Assembly: GCA_021731085.1 (NCBI GenBank)
Contig: JAKFYB010000005.1
Location: forward strand, 48,482 to 112,481
DNA length: 64,000 nt
Origin: Dehalococcoidia bacterium
GTDB taxonomy: Bacteria; Chloroflexota; Dehalococcoidia; DSTF01; JACRBR01
Direction of reading: 5' to 3'
In this document: positions 7,862-17,847 of the stretch, piece by piece
Position numbering within the stretch: the first letter of the stretch is position 1
Layout: each line of letters begins with the position of its first letter
Notes under the pieces: model-generated
The model's input: only the letters and a program-made list of their open reading frames with translations
Database searches by the model: none
Told to the model about the DNA's origin: nothing
Position numbers and translations under genes: made by a program

Positions 7862-10047
7862 CATTCGACTACATCGATACGGCCAAAGGCGGAGCCAATC
7901 GCCGCAACAACGTGATGCGCATCGCCGACTTCCACCCAGATGGCGGGACGGACGTATACCGGACCTACTTGCGGTTCACCGAAGAACTGAAAACCTACAC
8001 GACGACGAACCTCAATGGCAGGGGCAAGCCGTCCGTCGCGAAGTACCCCGGCCCCGGTCTTGCCGACTTCGTGCCGCTCGACTTCGACAGCGAAGAGAAT
8101 CTCGCGCTCGCACTCGAAGACGTGCGGCGCTTTGTCGAACACCTCGACACACTCGAAGTGGACCGGCGCAGCGTGAGGTTCTACTTCAGCGGAATGAAGG
8201 GCTTTGCTGGGGAAATGCCCGCGAACCTCTTTGGCGGGTTCCAGCCGAGCACCGACATCACAAAACGTATGCGCGTACTTATCGAACGGCTGACGGCCAA
8301 CCTCGGACTATCGACGCTCGACACGGCCATCTACGAACCAATGCGGCTCTGGCGCGTTCCTAACACAAGGCACGGCAAGAGCGGACTCTACAAGATCCCG
8401 CTGACGGCGGATGAGGCGATGACCCTCGACATTGAGGAGATCCGCGCACTGGCGAAGATGCCGCGCATGATCGAGACGATGCCCGAAGGCGAGTTCGGCG
8501 CTAACTTCGACCTGCGCCAGCTCTGGGCCGCGACAAAGGGTGCTGAACCTGCGCCGACGACGGGAACAACCGATCCCGACGCGCCGATCACTTCCGGCAG
8601 CCGTCACCCGCATCTCCTCAGCGTCGCTGGTGCGATGCGTAGGCAAGGCTGCGACGAAGGCGAGATCCTTGACGCGCTACGGTCCGTGAACGCACGCCGC
8701 TGCGATCCACCGAAAGAAGACGCCGACCTCGTCACCTTGGCGCATGACGTCGTTGGTCGCTATCAGGAAGAACCGCAGGCGTACGTCATTCACGACGTTA
8801 AGAGGACCAGCTCCGTTGGTGGAGAAGATGATCGTCTTAGCGGTCCGGTGCTAGTGAACATGGCCGACGTGCAACGCGAGGAGGTGAGCTGGCTGTGGCG
8901 GTGGCGCATCCCATTCGGCAAACTCACACTCCTCGAAGGCGATCCCGGCCTTGGCAAGTCATGGCTGACGATGGCGCTTGCTACGTCGGTCACGCTCGGC
9001 TCCCACCCAGGCCTGCGGCTACCCGACGACTACAGCAACAGCGACCCGCGAAGCGTGCTGGTGATGACGGCGGAGGACGGCCTAGGCGATACCGTTCGGC
9101 CACGCCTCGAAGATATGGGTGCAGACCTAACGCGCGTCCAGGTGCTCACCGCAGTGATCAATGAGCAGGGCCGAGAGACGTTTCCATCGCTCGCACGCGA
9201 TCTCTGGCAGCTCGAATCTGCCTTGAGTGGAGGAGATTATGCGCTCATCATCATCGATCCGATCAACGCATACCTTGGCGGTGTTGATGGGCACCAGGAT
9301 GTTGACATCCGATCCGTTCTGGGACCGCTGGCGAAACTCGCCGAAAAGTACGGCGTAGCTATTCTCTGCCTTCGGCATATCACCAAGGGTGGACGCGACA
9401 AGAGCATCTATCGAGGCCTCGGCAGCATCGGTTACACCGCAGCCGCGCGATCTGTGCTGCTGGTCGGAGTCGATCCGGACGATGAGAACCTCCGTGTCGT
9501 CGTCTGTCACAAACACAACTTGGCGCCCGACTCTCCCGGCATCGCATTCGAGATCCAGAACGGCCAATTTTTCTGGCGCGGCGAGTCCAGCGTCACGGCC
9601 GACGCGATGTTGGCGCCGACTTCGACAGAGGATCGAAGTGTGCGCGAGGAAGCCGCTGACTTTCTGCGCGAGCTACTCGCGGACGGCCCGAGAAGGACGG
9701 AAGATGTGCAGCGCGAAGCGAAACGGATTGGAATCTCAGCCAGCACCCTCAAGCGCGCGCGGCACGACCTAAACATTCGCAGCGAGCGCGTCGGCGGACT
9801 CGGTGCAGCTGGGTGGTGGGAAATGCGGTTACCGTACGGCCTCACTAAGAGGACCAACGTTCCCAATGACGGGCACGAGAGCGCATTAGCAGCGGTTGAA
9901 GCCACCGAACCGAATTCCTCCGCACCACCTGACCCACTTAGCTCATCATCTCTGGCAGCGGCGCGCTTCGGTGAGTCGGCGATGGGTAGTCCTGCCTTGG
10001 AGGCCTACGCTTCGACGCCGCCTCGCTCCGCCGAATCACGCCACTAA
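7858..10047 (+). CDS. Replication protein: N-terminal AEP/PriPol-like primase domain plus C-terminal RecA/RepA-like (AAA_25) helicase
   Basis: DFD (LDFDSE), SGMKGF, RVPNTRHGKSGLYKIPL motifs; Walker A EGDPGLGKSWLT, Walker B ALIIIDPINAYL, RHITKGG. Confidence 0.8.
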   Translation: MTFDYIDTAKGGANRRNNVMRIADFHPDGGTDVYRTYLRFTEELKTYTTTNLNGRGKPSVAKYPGPGLADFVPLDFDSEENLALALEDVRRFVEHLDTLEVDRRSVRFYFSGMKGFAGEMPANLFGGFQPSTDITKRMRVLIERLTANLGLSTLDTAIYEPMRLWRVPNTRHGKSGLYKIPLTADEAMTLDIEEIRALAKMPRMIETMPEGEFGANFDLRQLWAATKGAEPAPTTGTTDPDAPITSGSRHPHLLSVAGAMRRQGCDEGEILDALRSVNARRCDPPKEDADLVTLAHDVVGRYQEEPQAYVIHDVKRTSSVGGEDDRLSGPVLVNMADVQREEVSWLWRWRIPFGKLTLLEGDPGLGKSWLTMALATSVTLGSHPGLRLPDDYSNSDPRSVLVMTAEDGLGDTVRPRLEDMGADLTRVQVLTAVINEQGRETFPSLARDLWQLESALSGGDYALIIIDPINAYLGGVDGHQDVDIRSVLGPLAKLAEKYGVAILCLRHITKGGRDKSIYRGLGSIGYTAAARSVLLVGVDPDDENLRVVVCHKHNLAPDSPGIAFEIQNGQFFWRGESSVTADAMLAPTSTEDRSVREEAADFLRELLADGPRRTEDVQREAKRIGISASTLKRARHDLNIRSERVGGLGAAGWWEMRLPYGLTKRTNVPNDGHESALAAVEATEPNSSAPPDPLSSSSLAAARFGESAMGSPALEAYASTPPRSAESRH

Positions 10048-10111
10048 CCGCCATCGGCAGTCCCAATTTACGAGGCTTCCAAGCACTCGCTCGCTAACGT
10101 AGAATCCCCAC

Positions 10112-10819
10112 ATGGCCAAGCAGCCCGGTCTCGGCGACCCGCTATTCGGCACTCCCATGGCGGGTGCGCTCGTCAAGTCGAAGCAGCGCGTCGCCGACCA
10201 CGGCGAGGTGTTCACACCCCCATGGATGGTCGCGGCGATGCTCGACCTCGTGAAGGACGAAAGCGAACGCATCGACTCGCGCTTTCTCGAACCCGCATGC
10301 GGCAGTGGAAACTTCCTCGTCCCCGTCCTGCATCGAAAGCTCGCTGCTGTGGAGGCCAAATTCAGCAAGGCCGACTTTGAGCGGCGGCAATACGCATTAC
10401 TCGCCGTCATGTGCATCTACGGCATCGAACTTCTTCCAGACAACGTCGCCGAGTGCAGGACTAATCTGCTCGACACGCTAAAGGATTATCTGGATCTGGA
10501 CGACGCAGACGATCTCTACCGAGCAGCCTCCTTCGTCTTGTCACGAAACATCGTTCACGGCAATGCACTGAGCATCCGCACCGACACTGGCGAGCCAATC
10601 ACGTTCGCCGAATGGGGATATCTGGGTAAGGGCAAGTTCCAGCGGCGCGACTTTCTGCTGGACAACCTCACAGAGAGTTCCGCTTGGAGCAAAGAGGGCG
10701 ACATGTTCGCCGCACTCGGCAAGCACGAAATCTTCACACCGGTCAAGACGTATCCGCCTATGACTGTAGCTGAGCTAGCGTTCTTGGCGGTCTACAGCGT
10801 CCATAAGGAAGCCGTATGA
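10112..10819 (+). CDS. DNA methyltransferase-like subunit A (SAM-binding motif, no NPPY)
   Basis: GEVFTPPWMVAAMLDL and FLEPACGSGNFLVPVL motif I; no NPPY/DPPY in 235 aa; ATGA overlap with next gene. Confidence 0.75.
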   Translation: MAKQPGLGDPLFGTPMAGALVKSKQRVADHGEVFTPPWMVAAMLDLVKDESERIDSRFLEPACGSGNFLVPVLHRKLAAVEAKFSKADFERRQYALLAVMCIYGIELLPDNVAECRTNLLDTLKDYLDLDDADDLYRAASFVLSRNIVHGNALSIRTDTGEPITFAEWGYLGKGKFQRRDFLLDNLTESSAWSKEGDMFAALGKHEIFTPVKTYPPMTVAELAFLAVYSVHKEAV

Positions 10820-12429
10820 CCACGCAGCCTGGGTTCACGATCCGGGGTCGCAATCCGGATGTGCTGACGTGCATCGCAAACCTCTCCAACGATGAAGTCT
10901 TCACACCGCCTGAGTTCGCGAACCGCATGCTGGATGCTATCGCGGACGCTTGGGCGGCGGACTCCGGTGGCGCCAACATCTGGGCCGATCCAAAGGTCAG
11001 ATTTCTAGATCCATTCACGAAGTCCGGCGTGTTTCTCCGCGAGATCACAAGCCGTCTCACTTCAGGTTTGGCGGACGCGATTCCGGACCTCCAGGACAGG
11101 GTGGAACACATCGTAACCAAGCAGGTATTCGGTATTGCCATCACGTATAAGACGAGCCTGCTTGCCCGGCGGAGCGTCTACTGCTCGAAACACGCAAAGG
11201 GGAAGCACTCGATTGCCAAGAGCTTCGCTACCGACAGCGGGAACATATGGTTCGAGCGGACCGAGCACACTCGGGTGAGCAACAAGTGCAGCTATTGCGG
11301 TGCCAGCAAGGAGATGTTGGATCGCCCAGACGAGCTGGAAACGCACGCATATGCATTCATCCACACCAACGACATCAAGGCGCGAGTCGCTGAGTTATTT
11401 GGAGGCACCATGCAGTTCGACGTCATCATTGGAAACCCGCCGTACCAACTGGACGACGGAGGCTATGGCACGAGCGCAGCGCCCATTTATCAGCTCTTCG
11501 TGCAACAAGCCAAGGCACTGGAACCGCGCTATTTGTCAATGGTCATCCCTGCCCGTTGGTTCGCAGGCGGCAAGGGGCTGGATGAATTCCGAGAGTCGAT
11601 GCTTACAGACGATCGACTGCGCTCAATTGACGACTACTTGAGCGCATCGGATGTGTTTCCGGGCGTCGGCCTCAAGGGTGGCGTCTGCTATTTTCTCTGG
11701 GACCGGAACAATCCCGGACCGTGTCGAGTTAGCACGCACTTCAAAGACTGGCCTGTCTCGACAACGACTCGCCCGCTTCTTGAAGGCGGAGCGGACGTGT
11801 TCATCCGGTTCAATGAAGGGTTATCGATCCTCAAGAAGGTCGTTGAGTTCGAGACGGGGGACACAGCCTCGGTCCTCTTGCCCCAAACCAAGCGTTTCGA
11901 CCAGCTGGTTAGCTCTCGGAAGCCCTTTGGACTGGAGACAACATTCAAGGGCAAGGCGTCCAAAGGCACCGGTGACTTACTTGTTTATCAGAATGGCGGC
12001 ACAGGTTACGTCGCAAAGACTTCAATTTCCTCGGGCGGTCAATTCATCGACAAATGGAAGGTGTACGTGGGTCGAGCGGCTCCGGGGACTGGCAATAGGG
12101 ACACGTACCCGCACAAGATCATCAGTACGCCGTTCGTTGGAGAGCCAGGCACCATCTGCGCTGAGACATATCTCTGTATAGGCCCGTTTGACTCGAAGAG
12201 TCAGGCTGACAGCGTCCTGTCTTATCTCTCTTGTCGGTTGACGCGCCTGTTGATTCTGCTACACAAGCCTTCACAAGACACGACCCGTAAGGTGTACACG
12301 TTCGTTCCAACACAAGCATGGACGAAGTTGTGGACCGACGAGGATCTGTATACCAAGTACGGCCTTTCCGGGGATGAGATCGCTTTCATCGAGAAAGTAG
12401 TTCGTCCTATGGGCGAGGCTGATGAATAA
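10816..12429 (+). CDS. Eco57I/type II-like adenine DNA methyltransferase subunit B with Cys/His insertion
   Basis: EVFTPPEFANRMLDAI, RFLDPFTKSGVFLREI, catalytic FDVIIGNPPYQL; Zn-ribbon-like CSKH...CSYCG. Confidence 0.8.
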   Translation: MTTQPGFTIRGRNPDVLTCIANLSNDEVFTPPEFANRMLDAIADAWAADSGGANIWADPKVRFLDPFTKSGVFLREITSRLTSGLADAIPDLQDRVEHIVTKQVFGIAITYKTSLLARRSVYCSKHAKGKHSIAKSFATDSGNIWFERTEHTRVSNKCSYCGASKEMLDRPDELETHAYAFIHTNDIKARVAELFGGTMQFDVIIGNPPYQLDDGGYGTSAAPIYQLFVQQAKALEPRYLSMVIPARWFAGGKGLDEFRESMLTDDRLRSIDDYLSASDVFPGVGLKGGVCYFLWDRNNPGPCRVSTHFKDWPVSTTTRPLLEGGADVFIRFNEGLSILKKVVEFETGDTASVLLPQTKRFDQLVSSRKPFGLETTFKGKASKGTGDLLVYQNGGTGYVAKTSISSGGQFIDKWKVYVGRAAPGTGNRDTYPHKIISTPFVGEPGTICAETYLCIGPFDSKSQADSVLSYLSCRLTRLLILLHKPSQDTTRKVYTFVPTQAWTKLWTDEDLYTKYGLSGDEIAFIEKVVRPMGEADE

Positions 12430-14956
12430 GACCGTCGAGGAAATCCTCGCGCCCAAGCCGGAGGCCCAGCCACGCATCTATGCGTATTCAATCGACGACG
12501 AACCACACAAGGGTCTTCTTAAAATCGGGCAAACGACGCGCAATGTGAAGCAGCGCGTCGCCGAACAACTCAAGACAGCCGCAATCAAGAACTTCACCAT
12601 CGAGTTGGACGAGTCCGCCGTGCGCGATGACGGCGCGCCGATCACCGATCACGCCGTTCGGTCGGCTCTCATCAAGAGAGGTTTCGCGAACGACGATGGG
12701 GAGTGGGTTAAGTGCACGATCAAGGACGTTCGCGCGGTCCTAATCGAGCTGCGCACAGGGCAGCGGTTCAGCGGAACTCACGACCAGAACTTCAAGATGC
12801 GTCGAGAGCAGGCAGAGGCCGTTGCCCGGACCCATGCGTATTTCCATTCCATCTGGAATGAGGACATGCACGCAGTCCCTCGGTTCCTCTGGAACGCCAA
12901 GATGCGATTCGGCAAGACGTTCGCCGCTTACCAATTGGCGAAGAAACTCGGAGCTAAACGGATACTCGTGGTGACCTTCAAGCCAGCCGTCGCGGACGCA
13001 TGGCAAACAGACCTTGAGTCACACATCGATTTCGATGGTTGGCAGTATCTGTCGCTTCTTTCTGGTGCCGATCCCAGCAAGTTCGGACGCAAGACACCGG
13101 TCGTCTGTTTCGGCTCCTTCCAAGATCTTCTCAGCAAGGAGAAACATGGGATCAAGGCGAAGAACAAGTGGGTGCATGAACTGAACTGGGACCTCGTTGT
13201 GTTCGATGAGTACCACTTTGGAGCCTGGCGTGAGTCCGCGAGAGAACTCTTCGAGGGCGAGGAGGAGGCAGTTACCAGAACTGAAGCCCTTTTGGAGGAT
13301 GCGAAGCACCTGAACGAGAAGGTTGCCGATCTGCAGGAAACCTTGGAGAAAGAAGGCGATTTTCTTCCCATCACCACCAAGGCGTACCTATACCTCTCGG
13401 GCACGCCCTTCAGGGCGCTGCAAACGGGGGAGTTTATTGAAGATGCAATCTTCAACTGGACATACACCGACGAGCAACGCGCCAAGGAAGAGTTCGCGAA
13501 AAACAATCCGGGTCAATGGAATCCGTATGGCGCGCTTCCTCAAATGTCGCTGCTTACCTACCAGATGCCAGAGGAGCTAGTCGGAGTTGCGAGCACAGGA
13601 GAGTTCGACGAGTTCGACCTCAACGAGTTCTTCGCCGCATCAGGCGTGGGCGAGGGCGCGAAGTTCAAGCACAAGAGCGACGTGGAGAAGTGGCTGAACA
13701 TCATACGAGGCTCGTACGTGCCGCACGCGGTTGAACATCTTAAGGCGGGAGCGCGACCGCCATTTCCATACTCAGACCCTGACCTACTGCCGTATCTCCA
13801 ACATTCATTCTGGTTTCTCCCGAATGTCGCGGCGTGTTTTGCGATGAGGAACCTCCTCTCCGAAAAACACAATACGTTCTGGCGCGACTACAACGTGCAC
13901 GTCGCAGCCGGTACGTCGGCGGGAACCGGGTTAGGTGCCTTGCCTCCGGTGCGCAAGGCCATCGGCACAGGCTTTGACTCGAAGACGATCACCCTATCGT
14001 GCGGGAAGCTCACGACAGGGGTAACTGTGCCGCAATGGTCATCCATCCTGATGCTGCGCAACCTCAAGTCGCCTGAGACCTACTTTCAGGCGGCATTCCG
14101 TGTGCAATCGCCGTGGTCTATGAAGAACCCCAATGGCGACGATCCGAACGAGGAGGAGATATTCAAACCCGTCTGCTTGGTATTCGACTTTGCGCTGACA
14201 CGTGCCTTGAGACAGATCTCTGAGTACGGCGTCGGGCTGTCGCCAAACGAGCCAAGCCCAGATAAGGCACTCAAGGAGCTGCTGTCCTATCTCCCCGTGC
14301 TTGCGTATGACGGCGCGAGCATGATCCAAATCGATGCAGGTGGGATTCTCGATGGCGCCCAGACGGGAACCGCAGCGACGCTCTTGGCTCGCAAGTGGCA
14401 GTCTGCGCAGCTCGTGAACGTAGATGACGCCACTCTACGCCGGGTCTTGGACAACCCTGCGGCTCTCGCCGCCGTCGAACGGATCGAGGGCTTTCGCGCG
14501 CTCGGCGACAACATCATCGAGATGATCATCAGCAAGAATGAGAAGGTCAAAGAGCTGAAGAAGAAAGCCAAGGACGGCGATCTGACAACGAAGGACAAGA
14601 AGCAACTCACCGACGACGAGAAGGAATGCAAGTCCAAGCGCAAGCTCGTCCAGGAGAAGCTGATCAAGTTTGCCACGCTCATTCCCGCGTTCATGTATCT
14701 GACGGACTTTCGCGAACACACGCTGCAAGATGTGATCACCAAAATCGAGCCGGAATTGTTCCAGACGGTGACGGGACTGACCGTGAAGGACTTCGACCTG
14801 CTCGTCAGCTTGCAGGTGTTCAATACCCTCCAGATGAACCAGGCTATCCGCGCCTTCCGTCGCTACGAAGACGCCTCACTGCGCTACACAGGCATCGACA
14901 GCCATGAGGACCTAACCCACTACGGCCTATACGACACCGTGGTGGCGAAGGACTGA
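12422..14956 (+). CDS. GIY-YIG (T5orf172-like) nuclease fused to SF2 DEAD/DEAH-type helicase; putative restriction subunit
   Basis: N-term IYAYSIDDEPHKGLLKIGQTTRNVKQRVAEQL; Walker A NAKMRFGKTFAAYQL; VVFDEYHFG; YLYLSGTPFRAL; 8-nt overlap with upstream MTase. Confidence 0.8.
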   Translation: MNKTVEEILAPKPEAQPRIYAYSIDDEPHKGLLKIGQTTRNVKQRVAEQLKTAAIKNFTIELDESAVRDDGAPITDHAVRSALIKRGFANDDGEWVKCTIKDVRAVLIELRTGQRFSGTHDQNFKMRREQAEAVARTHAYFHSIWNEDMHAVPRFLWNAKMRFGKTFAAYQLAKKLGAKRILVVTFKPAVADAWQTDLESHIDFDGWQYLSLLSGADPSKFGRKTPVVCFGSFQDLLSKEKHGIKAKNKWVHELNWDLVVFDEYHFGAWRESARELFEGEEEAVTRTEALLEDAKHLNEKVADLQETLEKEGDFLPITTKAYLYLSGTPFRALQTGEFIEDAIFNWTYTDEQRAKEEFAKNNPGQWNPYGALPQMSLLTYQMPEELVGVASTGEFDEFDLNEFFAASGVGEGAKFKHKSDVEKWLNIIRGSYVPHAVEHLKAGARPPFPYSDPDLLPYLQHSFWFLPNVAACFAMRNLLSEKHNTFWRDYNVHVAAGTSAGTGLGALPPVRKAIGTGFDSKTITLSCGKLTTGVTVPQWSSILMLRNLKSPETYFQAAFRVQSPWSMKNPNGDDPNEEEIFKPVCLVFDFALTRALRQISEYGVGLSPNEPSPDKALKELLSYLPVLAYDGASMIQIDAGGILDGAQTGTAATLLARKWQSAQLVNVDDATLRRVLDNPAALAAVERIEGFRALGDNIIEMIISKNEKVKELKKKAKDGDLTTKDKKQLTDDEKECKSKRKLVQEKLIKFATLIPAFMYLTDFREHTLQDVITKIEPELFQTVTGLTVKDFDLLVSLQVFNTLQMNQAIRAFRRYEDASLRYTGIDSHEDLTHYGLYDTVVAKD

Positions 14957-15117
14957 GGAAGCCTTCCTGAGGCACGTACAACACCAACCCAGGCTCGCGA
15001 CATCTCCACGGACTGACTCTTGCGCCTCTGACGGCGAGCGGGATGCCGACCCTTTAGCTCGCGCGAGACCGCGTGATAGACTCTCGATCCGCTGGCAGGC
15101 GATCGACTGTTACGACC

Positions 15118-15405
15118 ATGCCCAGCGAAGTACGCCACCATCTCAACGATTACCGCCAACAGTACCGACAAGCCGCTGCCGCTGGATCGTGGGACTCAGC
15201 GAAGACGGCGGCAATCTTGTTGCGCCGATACGCCTGTGACACCGATGCGCAGTACGCCGAAGCACTCTACGCCGAAGGCTACGCCCGTGAGCGCCTGGGC
15301 GACCTCAGACTGGCCGCAGCCTGCTACCAGCTGGCGGTCGTCTTGACAGGACACGGGAAGGCTCATCGGAGGCGACTCTTGTGCGAGTCATCGCAGCTAT
15401 CGTAA
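15118..15405 (+). CDS. Small TPR-like hypothetical protein
   Basis: ATG 15118; AQYAEALYAEGYARERLGDLRLAAACYQLAVVL repeat-like helix pair. Confidence 0.5.
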   Translation: MPSEVRHHLNDYRQQYRQAAAAGSWDSAKTAAILLRRYACDTDAQYAEALYAEGYARERLGDLRLAAACYQLAVVLTGHGKAHRRRLLCESSQLS

Positions 15406-15447
15406 GGTTCGGCACGGCGACACTACGCACAGGACTCGGGGAGGCTC

Positions 15448-16254
15448 ATGATGCTCAAGAAGACTGGCATCGCGCTCGCGCTGGGAATGGCGGCGACCCT
15501 GCTCGCGTCCGCATTCTCATCTACGGCGTCGGCAAAACAAGTAATCGTCCAAAACCTGGAACGCTCCACTGATTCCCTCACCATCGAAATCAGGCGCCCC
15601 GAATTGCGGTGCGATGGCGTTGATTCGTCGCTCGTGATCCTCACGCGGCGGCATCAAGATGGGAGTATTGCGGCGGGCGCCTCGATATCGATTTACATGT
15701 CGCCCGGCTCATACTCGGTCGCCAAGGGACCGGGTGACTCCTCTGGCCAGTATCAGTTCGATGAAAAGGGTGAGCTTCGACTTCGCGTCTACCCAACGGA
15801 CACTGGGCACGGCTACTGGGTAATCCAGTTCGCTACCGCTCTCGGGCAGCGAAGCGGATTCCATTACCTTTCTTGTCCCTTTACCGACGACAGAACCTAC
15901 ACGGTCTCCGGCGAAGTCTGGAACGACCGCGACTCGGATGGTCAGCGCGACGTCCGGGAGCGGAATCTTTCAGGGTTCGGTATCAAGGTTCGGTGCGCGA
16001 TTTGCTTCTACTTCGGAGGTGTTCCCTGGCATTTTCAAAGGACTGATGCATTGGGGCGATACGAGTGGACAGGGTTGGTCCAGGGCGGTGCGGGTAGCTA
16101 TGGACGATGGGAGTTGTGCCTTGACGACAAGTACGCAGCACGATGGTCTATCGTCTCGGTGAACGGATCTCCAACGGCATCCAACGCCTGCGTTGAATTT
16201 CACACCGTCGATCCCGGCAATCAGACCTTTTCGCTCGGCGTCGCCAGACGTTAG
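15448..16254 (+). CDS. Secreted protein with SdrD-B-like segment
   Basis: Signal peptide MLKKTGIALALGMAATLLASAFSSTASA; YTVSGEVWNDRDSDGQRDVRERNLSGFGIKVRC. Confidence 0.65.
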   Translation: MMLKKTGIALALGMAATLLASAFSSTASAKQVIVQNLERSTDSLTIEIRRPELRCDGVDSSLVILTRRHQDGSIAAGASISIYMSPGSYSVAKGPGDSSGQYQFDEKGELRLRVYPTDTGHGYWVIQFATALGQRSGFHYLSCPFTDDRTYTVSGEVWNDRDSDGQRDVRERNLSGFGIKVRCAICFYFGGVPWHFQRTDALGRYEWTGLVQGGAGSYGRWELCLDDKYAARWSIVSVNGSPTASNACVEFHTVDPGNQTFSLGVARR

Positions 16255-16313
16255 GCGTAGAGCGTCGTCGCTCAGTGCGGTCGCAACCCCGCGTTGGTCA
16301 GGAAGGCGCACCC

Positions 16314-16424
16314 ATGACCAGGCCGATAGTCTTAGGAGTAGCGGCGATCCTGTTGTTCGCGCTCGGCATCATCGCCGCGAACACGCGCATCGCTCAGGGC
16401 GTGATCCCCGTCACGTCAATTTGA
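16314..16424 (+). CDS. 36-aa single-TM or secreted peptide
   Basis: MTRPIVLGVAAILLFALGIIAANTRIAQGVIPVTSI; GGAAGG upstream; below ORF-track cut-off. Confidence 0.4.
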   Translation: MTRPIVLGVAAILLFALGIIAANTRIAQGVIPVTSI

Positions 16425-16581
16425 CAAGCACCGAGATTCGGAGTCGCCGCAATCGTCATGACTGTTTCAAACCTGTGAGCAGCTCATATCGATCATTGTA
16501 ATGCTCAATTATTTGTGCTTAAACTTGACTCGATAGCCCTTGACTCATCAGGTGATGTAGTCGATTATCCCAGTGTTCTTC

Positions 16582-16629
16582 CCCGGCGTTCGCCCCCCTC
16601 GTGGGGTCGAACTGCCGGGGTGTTTTTTT
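16582..16629 (+). terminator. Rho-independent terminator
   Basis: Near-perfect stem CCCCGGC-GTTCG-CCCCC / TGGGG-TCGAAC-T-GCCGGGG followed by TGTTTTTTT; T-run only on + strand. Confidence 0.8.
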
Positions 16630-16631
16630 GA

Positions 16632-17225
16632 CTAGCTCCGGTAATCAGTGTAGTCCTGCACAGCCAGAAAGTCGCCTTTCCCCAAGCGGTGTGCCCATAT
16701 TCCGGGAACAATCAAACCCTGCGGCGTAGTGTCGAACCAAGCGGCCGTTTCTATCCGTACGCTGTCCATACGCTGGACGTACTCGACGGCAGGTAGAAGG
16801 TCGGTGTCATTCGACATCAAAATGCCGATGTCGTAATTTCCGTCCACCGCGTTGGTGACAAGATCTACGGCCAAGGCTACATCGACTCCCTTCTCTTCGG
16901 CCTTCTCTGTGGGCCAATGGAACGGGTAGCGCAGAGTACGCGCAAACACGGTTGCCCCTGCTGCCTCCCATGCCCGATTGCGCTTCAATTCAGGTGCGTA
17001 GCTCTTCGGGTCCTTAGTTGCATCTGGGCGACCTGTATGAATGCGGACCTCGATGAGGTCTCGCTCAGCAGCCTTCTGCCCAGGTGGTTCCTTTTGGCAG
17101 AGCAATTGCGCAAGCTGGCAAGGGTTCGTGTGGCCGTCCAAGAAGCTCTTTGGTTGTGCAAAGAATGTCTCACGTGCCCGGCGGTAGCAGTTCTGTGCAT
17201 CAATGAATACGAATACTCTTGCCAT
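16632..17225 (-). CDS. NYN-domain (LabA/DUF88, PIN-like) protein
   Basis: VFVFIDAQNCYRRA, KGVDVALAVDLVTNAVDGNYDIGILMSNDTDLLPAVEYVQ. Confidence 0.8.
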   Translation of the reverse strand: MARVFVFIDAQNCYRRARETFFAQPKSFLDGHTNPCQLAQLLCQKEPPGQKAAERDLIEVRIHTGRPDATKDPKSYAPELKRNRAWEAAGATVFARTLRYPFHWPTEKAEEKGVDVALAVDLVTNAVDGNYDIGILMSNDTDLLPAVEYVQRMDSVRIETAAWFDTTPQGLIVPGIWAHRLGKGDFLAVQDYTDYRS

Positions 17226-17819
17226 TAGTCACCATCTTATCTACCCCCACTCTCTCCGGTTACCCCGCCGGGGCAGATCACGGTTGTTTGAGTGTGAGAA
17301 CGGTCATTCCGGAGCCGGAATCAGCGCGCTTTGTACAGGTTTCGTAGCCTCTTTGTCACCCCGCCCGATACGGGGTTCATCCCCGGACAATCCAGCCTGT
17401 GAAATGGCTACCTACATAATCCGGACTCCGGCCCATTAGACGCAACGCCAATCTGCCCACTCATCCGAAGCCTCAAACCCACATCATCGTGGGAAACAGC
17501 AAGGCCACACCTTCACATCGAAGAGGGCCTTAGGACCTGCTTCAACCTGTAGGCCGATAAATCAACCCAAACACGAGCGAGTCATCAACCCTTCAAAGGC
17601 GCACAGACCCTATTCGCCCGGCTTCCTCTTTCGACGTGATCCAACCAACCAACAGTTGATTAGGCAGTCCCCAATCGACGCGTCCACACGTGGCAGGGAG
17701 GCTATTCGGAGCCCAATTAGCCGTTCCCTGGGTGGTCGAATCCGCCCGGCTCTGTCCGCGCAGTGCGCTGCATCACGCCTCCGCCGCCGCCCAAGTCCTT
17801 AGGTCGATCGAGACACGCG

Positions 17820-17847
17820 CGCCAGACAGATACTTTCGCGTCTGGCG
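17820..17847. repeat. Inverted repeat CGCCAGAC-N12-GTCTGGCG
   Basis: 8-bp perfect arms upstream of the xis-like gene. Confidence 0.6.

Noticed and set aside
12092-12102. AATAGGGACAC inside the MTase B gene as a further operator site
   Set aside because: Single half-site inside coding sequence, no dyad partner at 11 nt; likely chance
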